From Holophagaceae bacterium (GTDB lineage Bacteria; Acidobacteriota; Holophagae; Holophagales; Holophagaceae): a DNA stretch of 64,000 nucleotides. This document shows positions 8,308 through 17,113 of the stretch, in pieces. The first letter of the stretch is position 1, and every line of letters starts with the position of its first letter. The notes beneath the pieces are model-generated. The model was not told the origin of the DNA. It did no database searches and saw only the letters and a program-made list of their open reading frames with translations. The stretch is taken from assembly GCA_025361205.1 (NCBI GenBank), contig JANYAS010000119.1, positions 1 through 64,000 on the forward strand. Direction: 5' to 3'. A program made the translations under genes and the position numbers.

Positions 8308-10191
8308 ATGTTCTTCCAGAACTACAATCCCTTCGGGAACGCTTTCTGGTCCACCCTGGTGGCCGCAGTGCCCATCGCGGTGCTGCTCTACTTCATCGCC
8401 CTGCATCCCCACCGGGACAAGGATGGGGTGAAGCACCTGGGCATTTCCGCGCCCTATGCGGCGTTCTACGGGGTCATCGCCGCCTTCCTGGTGAGCTGCC
8501 TGGTCTTCAAGATGCCCGTGACTTCGGCGGTCTCGGCCTTCGGCTACGGCACCTTGTCGGGGTTCCTTGGGATCATCTGGATTGTTCTGGGTGCGATGTT
8601 CCTCTACACCATGACCGTCATCACCGGCCAGTTCGAGATCGTCAAGGAGTCGATCATCCACATCTCCTTCGACCGCCGTTTGCAGGTGCTGCTGATCGCC
8701 TTCTCCTTCGGCGCCATCATCGAGGGCACGTCGGGCTTCGGGACCCCCGTGGCCATCGCCGGTGCCGTCATGGTGGGCCTGGGTTTCAAGCCCTTCCAGT
8801 CCGCTGTTCTCAACTTGCTGGCCAACACCGCCCCCGTGGCCTGGGGCGCCATCGGCACGCCCATCGTCACCCTGGCGGCCGTGAGCGGCCTCGACCAGCT
8901 GACCCTCTCCACCATGGCTGGTCGCCAGCTCCCCTTCGTTTCCGTCATGGTGCCTTTCTGGCTGATTGCCGCCTTCGTGAAGATGGAGGGCGGGACCTGG
9001 AAGGAAGTCTTCGAGGTCTGGCCCGCCGCGCTGGTCTCGGGCGGCTCCTTTGCGACCATGCAGTGGTTCGCGTCGAGTTGGGCTCCGACCCACCTCATGA
9101 CCGACGTGGTCTCGGGGGTCTTTTCCGTCATCTGCACGGCCCTCTTCCTTCGCTTCGTCTGGCATCCCAAGACGCGTTTCCTCCTCCGCTCGGAACGGGA
9201 GGCCGGGAAAACGGCCGAAACCGTCGACAAATCGGCCTGGAAGTACCCCTACACCATCGGCCAGACCCTCTACGCCTGGCTGCCCTGGGCCATCCTCATC
9301 GCCTGCTGCGCCCTGTGGGGCATGCCGGAGTTCAAGAAAACCCTCAACGCTCTGTTTGCCACCGTAAAGTTCGACACCACCCTGCTCGGTTCCAAGTTCA
9401 GCGGCACCCTCTCGCTGCCCTACTGGGATATGCCGGCCCTCCACAACCTGGTGCAGCGCACGCCGCCGGTGGTCCTGGCGGGCGCCAAACCCGAAGCGGC
9501 CCGCTTCACCATCAACTGGCTGTCCGCCGCCGGAACGGGCGTCTTCGTGGCCGCCCTGTTGTCGGGGCTGGTGCTCCGCATGAACGGCGCCCAGTGGGCG
9601 GATGCCACAGGCCGGACCATGAAGCGCATGAAGATCCCGGTCCTTGTCATCGGCCAGGTGCTGGGCCTGGGCTTCCTCACCCGCTATTCCGGCACGGACG
9701 CGGTGCTTGGGCTCGCCTTCACCAGCGCCGGGGTCATGTATCCCTTCTTCGCAGCCTACCTGGGCTGGCTGGGCGTCTTCCTCACCGGCTCGGATACCGC
9801 GTCCAATGCCCTCTTCGGCAGCCTCCAGCGGATCACCGCCCAACAGTTGCACCTCAACGAGGTGCTCATCGTGGCCACCAACTCCACCGGTGGCGTCATG
9901 GGCAAGATGATCGATGCCCAGTCCATCATGGTCGCGTGCGCCGCCTGCTATGACGATCCGAAGGAGCGCTCCCACGCCCTGGGGCCCATCTTCCGCAAGG
10001 TCTGGTGGCACTCCATGGCGGGCGCCGCCATCATCGGCGTGATCGCCATGCTTCAGGCCTACGTCTTCCCGAAGATGATCCCACTACCGCCCCCGTCAGC
10101 CAAGGATGTCGGAGCGCCCAAGGTCGTGGCCCCGCCCCCGGCAAGGGTGCCAACGCCTCCTGCCCCGGCCCCCAACGCAGGAAAACCTTAG
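8308..10191 (+). CDS. lctP: L-lactate permease family transporter (LctP/LldP), second paralogue
   Basis: A 627-residue multi-spanning inner-membrane protein, related to the transporter at 3081 but divergent. It has the family signatures EGTSGFGTPVAIAGAVMVGLGF, NTAPVAWGAIGTPIVTLA, TGSDTASNALFGSLQ and NSTGGVMGKMIDAQSIMVA. It should import lactate or glycolate with protons. It differs from the first copy by a periplasmic insertion (about residues 350-410) and a proline-rich C-terminal tail of about 35 residues (PPPSAKDVG...PTPPAPAPN). The ATG at 8308 follows a GGGAGG site; upstream in-frame TTG codons are less likely. Confidence 0.93.
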   Translation: MFFQNYNPFGNAFWSTLVAAVPIAVLLYFIALHPHRDKDGVKHLGISAPYAAFYGVIAAFLVSCLVFKMPVTSAVSAFGYGTLSGFLGIIWIVLGAMFLYTMTVITGQFEIVKESIIHISFDRRLQVLLIAFSFGAIIEGTSGFGTPVAIAGAVMVGLGFKPFQSAVLNLLANTAPVAWGAIGTPIVTLAAVSGLDQLTLSTMAGRQLPFVSVMVPFWLIAAFVKMEGGTWKEVFEVWPAALVSGGSFATMQWFASSWAPTHLMTDVVSGVFSVICTALFLRFVWHPKTRFLLRSEREAGKTAETVDKSAWKYPYTIGQTLYAWLPWAILIACCALWGMPEFKKTLNALFATVKFDTTLLGSKFSGTLSLPYWDMPALHNLVQRTPPVVLAGAKPEAARFTINWLSAAGTGVFVAALLSGLVLRMNGAQWADATGRTMKRMKIPVLVIGQVLGLGFLTRYSGTDAVLGLAFTSAGVMYPFFAAYLGWLGVFLTGSDTASNALFGSLQRITAQQLHLNEVLIVATNSTGGVMGKMIDAQSIMVACAACYDDPKERSHALGPIFRKVWWHSMAGAAIIGVIAMLQAYVFPKMIPLPPPSAKDVGAPKVVAPPPARVPTPPAPAPNAGKP

Positions 10192-10214
10192 AGCACTGAT
10201 TTAGTTGGGAAGAC

Positions 10215-10320
10215 TGGGACAGGATGAACAGGATTGAGAAGGATTAACAGGATTCAAGACTAGCGTTGGCAGGCAGTCGCCAATCCTGTTAATCCATCTT
10301 TTCATCCTGTTAATCCTGTC
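10215..10320. repeat. Intergenic repeat family A, copy 2, a long imperfect palindrome
   Basis: The left arm is made of ACAGGATGAACAGGATT and GGATTAACAGGATTC words. The right arm reads AATCCTGTTAATCC...CATCCTGTTAATCCTGTC, its near-complement, with a spacer of about 25 bp. It lies between convergent genes, and its right edge overlaps the stop codon and last codons of the gene ending at 10302. Confidence 0.8.
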
Positions 10321-13130
10321 TGCGTTTTTCGCAGTTCGACTGCAAACGCATCCAACGCCCGGTAGTAGGGATCGATGCTGGGGATGTAGTGGCGTTCGCC
10401 GGCGGCATGGGGGCCGATGCCGGTCTGGCCCCAGACGACGCCTTGGCCTCCCGGCGCGAACCGTGCGGAGGTGCCGGCGCCCTTGCGGCCGATCCGAACG
10501 TCGCCACCCGCGGCTTCAATGCCCTTGAGCAGGGCCTTGAGGTAGGGATTGTCCGGATCGCAGACGATGCCTGACTCCCAGGCGGAGGGCAGGAATTCCA
10601 GCTGCTGCTCGGCAGCCAGGGCCTCGATGTCGGCGCGAAGCTTCGATACGTCATCCTGGGGGATGGGTCGGATCTCCACGCCGAGGGTACCGCGGTCGGG
10701 CGTGATGTTATAGATGCCGGGCGTTCCCACCTGGATATAGGCGAAGCGGGCAAGGGACTGCCAATCGTCGGCCACCTTGAGGGTGAGGTGTTTTGCAAAC
10801 AACTCACGAAGGGAGTCGCGGGCGCTGAGTAGTCGCTCGGTGAGGTCAGTCCCGCCCCCAAGACCGCTGTGGCCACGGGCCCCGTGGACCACCAGCTCGA
10901 AGCGGAGCACGCCGCGGTTCTGCGTACAGACTTCGCCCCACAACTCGGTGCCCTTCTCGCCCGTGCGCTCACCGGCGGTAAAGAAGGATGGCTCGTACTC
11001 CCACTCCTCCTTCAACTGCTTCAAGATGTGGGGGGTGCCCATGGGCTCCCGTTCGCCGTTCTCCTCGTTGCCCACCAACAGCAGGTTCACGGGGGGATAG
11101 GGCGCGCCCTTTTTAACCGTGTCCTTCATCCACACCAGGTAAGTGGAAACCACGGTCTTCATGTCCGCCGCGCCCCGGCCCCAGAGGTAGTCGCCCTCGA
11201 TGTGGGGTTCGAACTGGCTGTCGTTGGGCTCTGGCGCCACCACGTCGAAGTGGCCGCACAGCATGGCCGGCGCCTTCTCGCCGCCGGGAAAATGGGCCAG
11301 CAGGGCGGGGAAGGGCCCCTGGTCGAAGCTGCGCACCGGCACGGCATGGTTGCGCAGGTAGTCGTAGATGAAGGTGGCAGCGCGATGGATCTCGGGCAGC
11401 CGTTCCTCGGGGCAGGCCGTGACGCTGGGGATGCGTATCAGTCGCTGGGAGAGGGCCAGGACCTCGGCGGTCTTGGTCGCGTAATCCGCATCCACGACGG
11501 CCTCGGGCCGGGGCCGGAAGCGGATGGGTGCCTGGGGATCCAGATGAATTTCTTCCCGGGTGTGCTCCACAAAATCCTGGAGCTTGCCTTCCTCCGCACC
11601 AAGGTCGGACAGGTGGGCCGTGATGGTTTCAACATCGCCGCAGACCTGCTCTTTCCTTGCCTCGGCGAGTTCCACCATCAACGACGACGGCACGATGTCG
11701 GAGGTGCCCAGCTTCGCCTTCAGGCGCTGACGGATGCGCTCGGCGGTGCTGGGGGCGCCTTCGACCATGTCCCGTAGCGGCTGGAGGTCCTCCCAGAAGC
11801 CGAGGGCTTCGGCGAGGGGGCGCAGCTGCTGGAGGGTCCAGTCCAGGAAGACGCGCATGGCCACGGGCTTGGCCGTGAGGGGGTGTTCGATGACGGCACG
11901 CAGGCCTTCGCGGGCGGCCAGTTCCTCGTTGCGGCGGGCCCGCTTGATGTCCTCGGCGTCGTAGCGGAAGCCCCGTGCGAAGTCGGGATCGCCGTAGAAG
12001 CGCAGCAGCAGCAGGTGCTTCAGGGTGAGGTTGGCCACGTCCAGGGCCAGGTCGTGGCCGGGATCGTCAGTGCACACCTCCACCCGGGCCATGGGCAGGT
12101 CGATGCGGGCGAAGAGGTTCTGCCGCTCGATCTGCAGGGCCATGTCCTCCACGTTGCGCGTCTCACCGGCGGCGAAGAGGCCCCGGGCGTAGATATCGTG
12201 CAGCTGGTCGCTGGTGACCTGGATGAGGCGCTCCACGGGCTCCGCCTGCGAGCGGGCGCGCACGGGGATCCAGTTGTTGTTGCCGAAGCGCACGCCGCGG
12301 CGCACCAGATCGTAGGACAGGCGCAGGTAGTCGGCGTGGCTGCGGTTGAGGTCCGGGACGTCCAGGGCCGGCGGGTTGGGGAAGGTCAGGTTGCGTACGG
12401 ATTCGAAGGGCGTGAGCCGCACGACGGGCTGCCCGTCCTCTTCGGACGCCTGCAGGGGCGTGCTGGCGCTGGCGGCGATGAAGAGGGCCGCGAAGGCCCG
12501 CATGAGGCGCGTGCCGGTGATGTAGACCTGGTTCTTGTAGTCGTCCAGGTGGGTGTCGCCGCGCTCCGTGGCGGACAGGTGCATGAAATCCCAGGCCAGC
12601 ATGGGCTCGGGTAGGCTCAGATTCGAGTGGGTGCCGGCCGTGGCCAGCTCAGTGCCGTACATCTCGACGCAGCGCTGGAGGTATCGCCGCTTGGCCAGGT
12701 GCCAGGATTCCGGCACACAGTCCGGACCGATCTTCGGAAGCACGAGGAGGTTGCCGTGCCAGTAGAAGAGTGGCTCACCGAAGGCCCGTCCCGTCTTGGC
12801 TAGGGCGTTGATGAGGGCGGCCTCCAGCAGGCGCCCCTCGTACACCGCACCCTTGGGCGTGTGGTAGGGCCGCGTGACCCACTCGATCATCCAGTGGAAG
12901 ACTTCGAGCTGGTGGTATTCCTCCGTCCAGGGCGACAGCACCTTCGTGCGCAGGTGATCCACAAAGGACATGCGGTCGGGCCCCGTGCCCACAGTGAGCA
13001 GAGGACGAAACTGCGGATCCACCAAGTTCCATTCCAGCTCGAGCCCGCAGAGCCCGCCCGATGGACGGGTCTTCAGCGCCGTCTGCCGCGCCAGCTGAAA
13101 CTTCTCGACAAAGGCGTTCAGGTCGAACAC
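10302..13130 (-). CDS. Two-domain fusion: glutamate-cysteine-ligase-like (GCS2) domain plus M20 metallopeptidase/deacylase
   Basis: A single 942-residue frame. Residues 1 to about 540 resemble GCS2-type carboxylate-amine ligases (GLELEWNLVD near residue 30, GTHSNLSLPEP, NNNWIPVRARSQAEP). Residues from about 555 to 942 are an M20 zinc peptidase/deacylase, with the first metal ligand H627 in CGHFDVV, WGRGAADMK, the catalytic pair E689/E690 in NEENGE, ARGHSG, and a C-terminal GIGPHAAGERHYIPS. The start is GTG at 13130 with CGGAG upstream. The last residues (KTQTGLTG) come from repeat A. It sits downstream of an aminotransferase and an AraC regulator on the same strand. I infer an ATP-dependent amide-forming step coupled to an amide-cleaving one, perhaps a protecting-group strategy. 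The substrate is unknown. Confidence 0.7.
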   Translation of the reverse strand: MFDLNAFVEKFQLARQTALKTRPSGGLCGLELEWNLVDPQFRPLLTVGTGPDRMSFVDHLRTKVLSPWTEEYHQLEVFHWMIEWVTRPYHTPKGAVYEGRLLEAALINALAKTGRAFGEPLFYWHGNLLVLPKIGPDCVPESWHLAKRRYLQRCVEMYGTELATAGTHSNLSLPEPMLAWDFMHLSATERGDTHLDDYKNQVYITGTRLMRAFAALFIAASASTPLQASEEDGQPVVRLTPFESVRNLTFPNPPALDVPDLNRSHADYLRLSYDLVRRGVRFGNNNWIPVRARSQAEPVERLIQVTSDQLHDIYARGLFAAGETRNVEDMALQIERQNLFARIDLPMARVEVCTDDPGHDLALDVANLTLKHLLLLRFYGDPDFARGFRYDAEDIKRARRNEELAAREGLRAVIEHPLTAKPVAMRVFLDWTLQQLRPLAEALGFWEDLQPLRDMVEGAPSTAERIRQRLKAKLGTSDIVPSSLMVELAEARKEQVCGDVETITAHLSDLGAEEGKLQDFVEHTREEIHLDPQAPIRFRPRPEAVVDADYATKTAEVLALSQRLIRIPSVTACPEERLPEIHRAATFIYDYLRNHAVPVRSFDQGPFPALLAHFPGGEKAPAMLCGHFDVVAPEPNDSQFEPHIEGDYLWGRGAADMKTVVSTYLVWMKDTVKKGAPYPPVNLLLVGNEENGEREPMGTPHILKQLKEEWEYEPSFFTAGERTGEKGTELWGEVCTQNRGVLRFELVVHGARGHSGLGGGTDLTERLLSARDSLRELFAKHLTLKVADDWQSLARFAYIQVGTPGIYNITPDRGTLGVEIRPIPQDDVSKLRADIEALAAEQQLEFLPSAWESGIVCDPDNPYLKALLKGIEAAGGDVRIGRKGAGTSARFAPGGQGVVWGQTGIGPHAAGERHYIPSIDPYYRALDAFAVELRKTQTGLTG

Positions 13131-13191
13131 GGGTACTCCGGGTTGAGCATCTGGGGATGGTCTTCTGAAAGGAGAAGGGAAATTGATTTTT

Positions 13192-13256
13192 AACCGCAGA
13201 TGACGCAGATGGCGCAGATAGGTGTTACTTGCTTTTCATCTGCGACATCTGCGGTT
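13192..13256. repeat. Intergenic repeat family B, copy 1 (CGCAGATGACGCAGAT type)
   Basis: Left half AACCGCAGATGACGCAGATGGCGCAGAT; right half CATCTGCGACATCTGCGGTT, the approximate complement. It lies between the fusion gene and the aminotransferase. Other copies are at 37981, 40172 and 57203. Confidence 0.85.
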
Positions 13257-13271
13257 GGTACTTAAAGGTTT

Positions 13272-14582
13272 TCATTTTTCCAGTTCCTTAAGTGCGTCCA
13301 CCAGCCTCGTCGCCGCGCCCTGGGTGCGTTCGGGGGGGGTGGCGTAGGAGAAGCGGATCCAGTCGCCGCCGTAGGGGCTGAAGTAGGCTCCGGGCACCAC
13401 AGCTACGCCGTGGTTCTCCGCGAAGTGCTGGCCCAGGGGCTCGGTGTCGGCCCAGCCCTTGGCCTTGAGGGCCTCTGCCACGTTGATAAAGGCGTAGTAG
13501 CCCTGGCCGATGATATGGGTGAGGCCCTGCTCCTTCAGGAAGCCGCGCAGCCAGGCCCGGCTGGCGCGGCAGGGTTCGGCAATGGGCGCAGAGGCAGTCT
13601 TGAAGCCCTTCTCGTAGGCGGCCATGGCCACGGCCAGGCTGAAGAAGGAGGGCATCACCGAGTGCGAGGCCTGGGCCACGATGGTCTTCGCGATCTCGGC
13701 ATCCGCCAGCAGGTGGCAGTTGCGGATGTTGGAGCCGCCTAGGCTTTTCGTGATGCCGTCCAGCACCATCAGGCGCTTGCGCAGGGCCGGTTCGAAGGCC
13801 CGCAGCAGCGTGTTCAGGTCGTAGGGCTCGCCGTCGCCCACCGCGTGGTACATCCAGTCGAAGAGGACGAAGGCCACGCCCGCTTCCAGGGCCGTGCGGG
13901 CCAGGGCGATCTGGCGTTCCAGGGTGAGGGTCTGGCCCGTGGGGTTGTCGGGGCTGGTGATGACCAGGCCCGCGACCTTGCGGCCGTGCTTCGCCGCCTC
14001 GGTCACGCAGGCGCGGAGTCCCTCTTCCGTATAGACCCAGCCCTCCTCGGCGCGGCCCGGAGCCCACATCACGTTGGCGCCGATGCCGTAGGGACCCCAG
14101 TTGTAGCTGATCCAGGGCACGCGGCTGACCACCACCACATCGCCTTGGCGGCCATGGCCCAGGGCCAGCATGGCCTGGTAGGCCTTCACCAGACCGTCGC
14201 GGCCGCCCTGGGTGCCGATGACGTTGGCCGGGCCCCAACCCGTGTCCGGCGCCAGTTTCCAGTAGGTGTCGGCCACGGTCTTCCGGTAGGCGTCGGTGCC
14301 GAAGGGCATGTCATAGGCCGTGCCGTGCTGCTTCTGCAGTTCGAAGGCCCGGTCCAGCAGCGCCTCGGGCACACCCGGCAGCGAAGCGCCACCGTCACCC
14401 TGGCTGGCATCGAAGACAGGCACGCCCGGCTGCTTCTCCTGGAAGACCTTGAGCGACTTGTTGATGAGGAACATGCGCGAGGCCGGGATCGCCATCAGCC
14501 GCCCCAGATGATCGCTCACGGGGACAAGGTTTGCCTCAGGCACGGCGAAGGCAGGGGTTTCGGGGGAGAGCAGACCGGACAT
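13272..14582 (-). CDS. Class I/II PLP-dependent aminotransferase
   Basis: The 436-residue protein has fold-type-I aminotransferase features. The substrate-binding N-terminal part contains YDMPFGTDAYRKTVADTYWKL, the cofactor region TQGGRDGLVKAYQAML, the hallmark SPDNPTGQTLT, and the Schiff-base lysine K279 in DGITKSLGGSN, followed by a C-terminal FSYATPPER arginine site. It transfers amino groups between an amino acid and a 2-oxo acid; the substrate cannot be read from sequence. The ATG at 14582 has GGGAGG upstream. The fusion gene lies about 140 bp downstream on the same strand, separated by a copy of repeat B, and an AraC regulator lies just upstream. These three may form one functional unit. 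Confidence 0.85.
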   Translation of the reverse strand: MSGLLSPETPAFAVPEANLVPVSDHLGRLMAIPASRMFLINKSLKVFQEKQPGVPVFDASQGDGGASLPGVPEALLDRAFELQKQHGTAYDMPFGTDAYRKTVADTYWKLAPDTGWGPANVIGTQGGRDGLVKAYQAMLALGHGRQGDVVVVSRVPWISYNWGPYGIGANVMWAPGRAEEGWVYTEEGLRACVTEAAKHGRKVAGLVITSPDNPTGQTLTLERQIALARTALEAGVAFVLFDWMYHAVGDGEPYDLNTLLRAFEPALRKRLMVLDGITKSLGGSNIRNCHLLADAEIAKTIVAQASHSVMPSFFSLAVAMAAYEKGFKTASAPIAEPCRASRAWLRGFLKEQGLTHIIGQGYYAFINVAEALKAKGWADTEPLGQHFAENHGVAVVPGAYFSPYGGDWIRFSYATPPERTQGAATRLVDALKELEK

Positions 14583-14702
14583 GGAACCTCCCGATTCGAA
14601 AATGGTGCCCCATCAATAGTTGGGCGCCAAACTTCCCTTCCTAGATTAACAGTTCGGGCACTGGGCTCAAGTTCGACGGGTTTATGCCTTGATGCGTTTT
14701 CC

Positions 14703-15746
14703 TTATGGTTCCCCGGTCGGGAGATCCACATGCTGCAAGGCCTTCCGCCGCAGGCTTCCAGGGGAGAATCCGAATCGATTCTTGAAGGCATTGATGAAGT
14801 TGTTCACGTGGGAGAAGCCGAGACGGCTGGCCAGTTCCTTCATGGGCAGACCGGTCTCAAGCAGCACCACCCGGGCCTGATCGAGGCGGTGGCCCGCGAT
14901 GAAAGCATGAATGGATTCTCCATATTCCCGGGAGAATTCGGTGTTGAGGCGCCGGGCCGGGAGCTCGAATTGATGAGCCAGTGTTTCGAGATTCGGCGCC
15001 TTCCCTTCCAGTCCGAGGAGGAAGGCGTGGAGGGCTTGCACCTTGGGCCTTGCCTGGGGGGCATGGGCCGGAGTGGGGCTGTCCAGTTGCAGATACCCCG
15101 CCAGGCCGGACAGGTATTCCAGCGCCTTGGCCTGAGCGAACAGCCGCCGGGCTGAGCCGGTGAGCGGCGCGGACATGGCTGAGTGTAGGAGGGCGCCGAG
15201 GTGTTTCGGCATGGGTCGCACCGCGAGGGAGGGGCATAGAGAAAGGCCCAAAGCCTTGAGGATCACGGCGGCTTCCTCCTCCCCGAGGATGGCCTGCAGG
15301 GTGGTCATCCTCATGCTGAGGGCGGCCATCACCGAGTCAGAGGAACCGTCCACCAGGGGAATCAAGTGCCTCCGCGCGGTATGGGAGAAGAAATCCCTTC
15401 CGTCCTCGACGATGAGGTTCGCCTCCGGCAGGAACTCCCTTTGGCAGATCCGCCCGCCCCGCAGGGTCTGGACCGTGAAGCTCGGACCTCCGTAGTCGAT
15501 GTCCAACTCCCCTAAGGGGATCAGCTGTCCCGCCGCAGCGGGGAGCCAGCGGTGGGTGCTCCTGTAGAAGCAGAGGCCCAGGGCCAGGTTGAACAGGTCG
15601 AAATGGCCGTGCCCTAATTCCGGATCGATGCGCAGGGGCTGCTGTTCCAAGTCCCCATCACCATAGAGGACATCCTGTGACTCCGCGCTGGCTTCAAGGA
15701 GCCAGCGGAAGTGAATGGTGGGGACCCCGGGTTTCATGAAGGCCAT
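14703..15746 (-). CDS. AraC-family transcriptional regulator
   Basis: The 347-residue protein ends in a typical AraC/XylS double helix-turn-helix (about residues 245-335): LETLAHQFELPARRLNTEFSREYG, then MKELASRLGFSHVNNFINAFKNRFGFSPGSLRR. The N-terminal 240 residues (beginning MAFMKPGVPTIHFRWLL) match no effector domain I can name. No clear ribosome-binding site precedes either ATG (15746 or 15737). It is the first of three same-strand genes (regulator, aminotransferase, ligase-peptidase fusion), so it may control those two; this is inferred from position only. Confidence 0.85.
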   Translation of the reverse strand: MAFMKPGVPTIHFRWLLEASAESQDVLYGDGDLEQQPLRIDPELGHGHFDLFNLALGLCFYRSTHRWLPAAAGQLIPLGELDIDYGGPSFTVQTLRGGRICQREFLPEANLIVEDGRDFFSHTARRHLIPLVDGSSDSVMAALSMRMTTLQAILGEEEAAVILKALGLSLCPSLAVRPMPKHLGALLHSAMSAPLTGSARRLFAQAKALEYLSGLAGYLQLDSPTPAHAPQARPKVQALHAFLLGLEGKAPNLETLAHQFELPARRLNTEFSREYGESIHAFIAGHRLDQARVVLLETGLPMKELASRLGFSHVNNFINAFKNRFGFSPGSLRRKALQHVDLPTGEP

Positions 15747-15904
15747 TCTATGCAGAAAACAGGCAATGAGAACCTGATCGGTATCTTTTCATAGAAAAGA
15801 ATCGCATGTGCATAGAACCCATAAGTGAAGCGGATTAAAAGGTTCCGTATATTCCAAAGTCGAAGCTGCTCTAGACAATGTTTCAGTTCGAATAGGTGGA
15901 TGCG

Positions 15905-16504
15905 ATGGCAAAACCGCATTTGGGTCTGCCCCTGGTTGCTTTTATGGCGGTAACCAGTATTCAGGGCGCAGACAAGTACCATAGCCAGACAATCGGCCTC
16001 CAGATGGCAGTGGTGTTTCCCACCAGCCCGGACCTGCGGCTGACCGCCGGATCGCCTGGATTATTGTTGGGCGTTCATGGCACTTGGATCTTCGCCGACC
16101 AGCACCTGCTCAGGCCCCGGCTGGACTATACCCATTTCCTCAGCCAGTCGCAGACCAGCTCCTTACCCGCCCTGACTCAGACCATTGACACCCGGGTGTC
16201 GAGCCTGGCTTTCGGTTTCGACTACCTCTACCGGCTGTCGGGCAAGCGGTCCGACTGGGCCTTGGGCCTGGGAGTCGTTGAGATCCGCTGGGCCGTGGCC
16301 AGTACGAACCGCATCAATCCCGCCCGGGGCGGCTCGGTGGCCGCATCGGGCACGTCGCACTGGGCGAACCTGGGCGTGGGCCCGGTGGTGTCCTTCCGGA
16401 TCTCCGATCACCAGGAGGTCGAAGCGCGGCTGATCACCAGCCGCTATGGCCAGGAAAAACAGCCCGCGAACACGGCCTCCATCGGCCTGCTCTGGCACTT
16501 CTAG
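15905..16504 (+). CDS. Small outer-membrane beta-barrel-like protein
   Basis: A 199-residue protein with a hydrophobic N-terminus (LPLVAFMAVTSIQGA). It shows alternating polar/hydrophobic strands with aromatic girdles and ends in a terminal phenylalanine (IGLLWHF), typical of barrels recognised by BamA. Strand pairs such as RVSSLAFGFDYLYRL, WALGLGVVEIRW and EVEARLITSRYG suggest about eight strands. The ATG at 15905 follows an AGGTGG site, making the GTG at 15896 unlikely. It is the first gene of a three-gene block with the Ig-like lipoprotein and the S74 protein. Function unknown; it may anchor or export the surface protein. Confidence 0.6.
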   Translation: MAKPHLGLPLVAFMAVTSIQGADKYHSQTIGLQMAVVFPTSPDLRLTAGSPGLLLGVHGTWIFADQHLLRPRLDYTHFLSQSQTSSLPALTQTIDTRVSSLAFGFDYLYRLSGKRSDWALGLGVVEIRWAVASTNRINPARGGSVAASGTSHWANLGVGPVVSFRISDHQEVEARLITSRYGQEKQPANTASIGLLWHF

Positions 16505-16515
16505 GGAGCCCCGTC

Positions 16516-17055
16516 ATGCAGCCCGACCGTTTCGGCTTCAAAGACCCCTTGGTTCAGGCCGCAGCCAGCGTGTTACTGCTGTTGCTCCTGGCCTGCGGTG
16601 GCAACCGCGCCACCGGGGATCGTCCAGGCACCGTGAACCAAATCCTGCAGGTGAGCCCCGCCACGGCCACCGTGACCGGGGGCCAGACGCAGCAGTTCAC
16701 GGCCAGCCTCCCCTGGGGCGGGACGGTCCTCTGGTCGGTGGTGCCCGCGACTGGCGGCAGCATCAATGCCAGCGGCCTGTTCACGGCCTCGGCCATCCCC
16801 GGTCAGTACAGCATCATCGCCATGTGGAGCGGGGACGTCCGCTACACCGCCATGGCCACCGCGACCGTGCCGCCCTTGACGCCCCTCATGCTATCCACAC
16901 CGGACCTGGTGGCCGCCTCGGGCCGTCAGCAGGGTTCCGCCAATGGGCAGATCCAGAACGCCACCGTGGTCGGTGAGCCGGTTCCCGCCGTCCAGGCGGC
17001 CGATGTCAGCGGCACGGTCCAGGTCCGGCACGGTTTCAAGCCCTCGGGCCAGTAG
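16516..17055 (+). CDS. Lipoprotein with bacterial Ig-like domain
   Basis: The 179-residue protein begins with an N-terminal hydrophobic stretch ending in a lipobox ([10 protein letters not shown]), so it is probably lipid-anchored. Residues from about 45 to 115 form a Big_2-like fold ([44 protein letters not shown]). The remainder (to GFKPSGQ) is low in recognisable features. It starts 11 bp after the barrel gene and is followed 58 bp later by the S74 protein, which suggests an operon. Such Ig domains usually mediate adhesion or spacing at the cell surface. Confidence 0.65.
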   Translation: MQPDRFGFKDPLVQAAASVLLLLLLACGGNRATGDRPGTVNQILQVSPATATVTGGQTQQFTASLPWGGTVLWSVVPATGGSINASGLFTASAIPGQYSIIAMWSGDVRYTAMATATVPPLTPLMLSTPDLVAASGRQQGSANGQIQNATVVGEPVPAVQAADVSGTVQVRHGFKPSGQ

Positions 17056-17113
17056 CGACCATGCCCGCCCTTCCGGCCCTTCCCTGATTCTCCCTTCCTC
17101 CCCGGAGCACCCC

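Noticed and set aside
8176..10011. Minus-strand ORF of 611 codons
   Set aside because: Shadow of the lactate permease at 8308-10191; contains no recognisable domain.
13192..13256. Family B repeat as a CRISPR remnant
   Set aside because: Words are degenerate, not separated by regular spacers, and arranged as inverted halves; no cas gene nearby.
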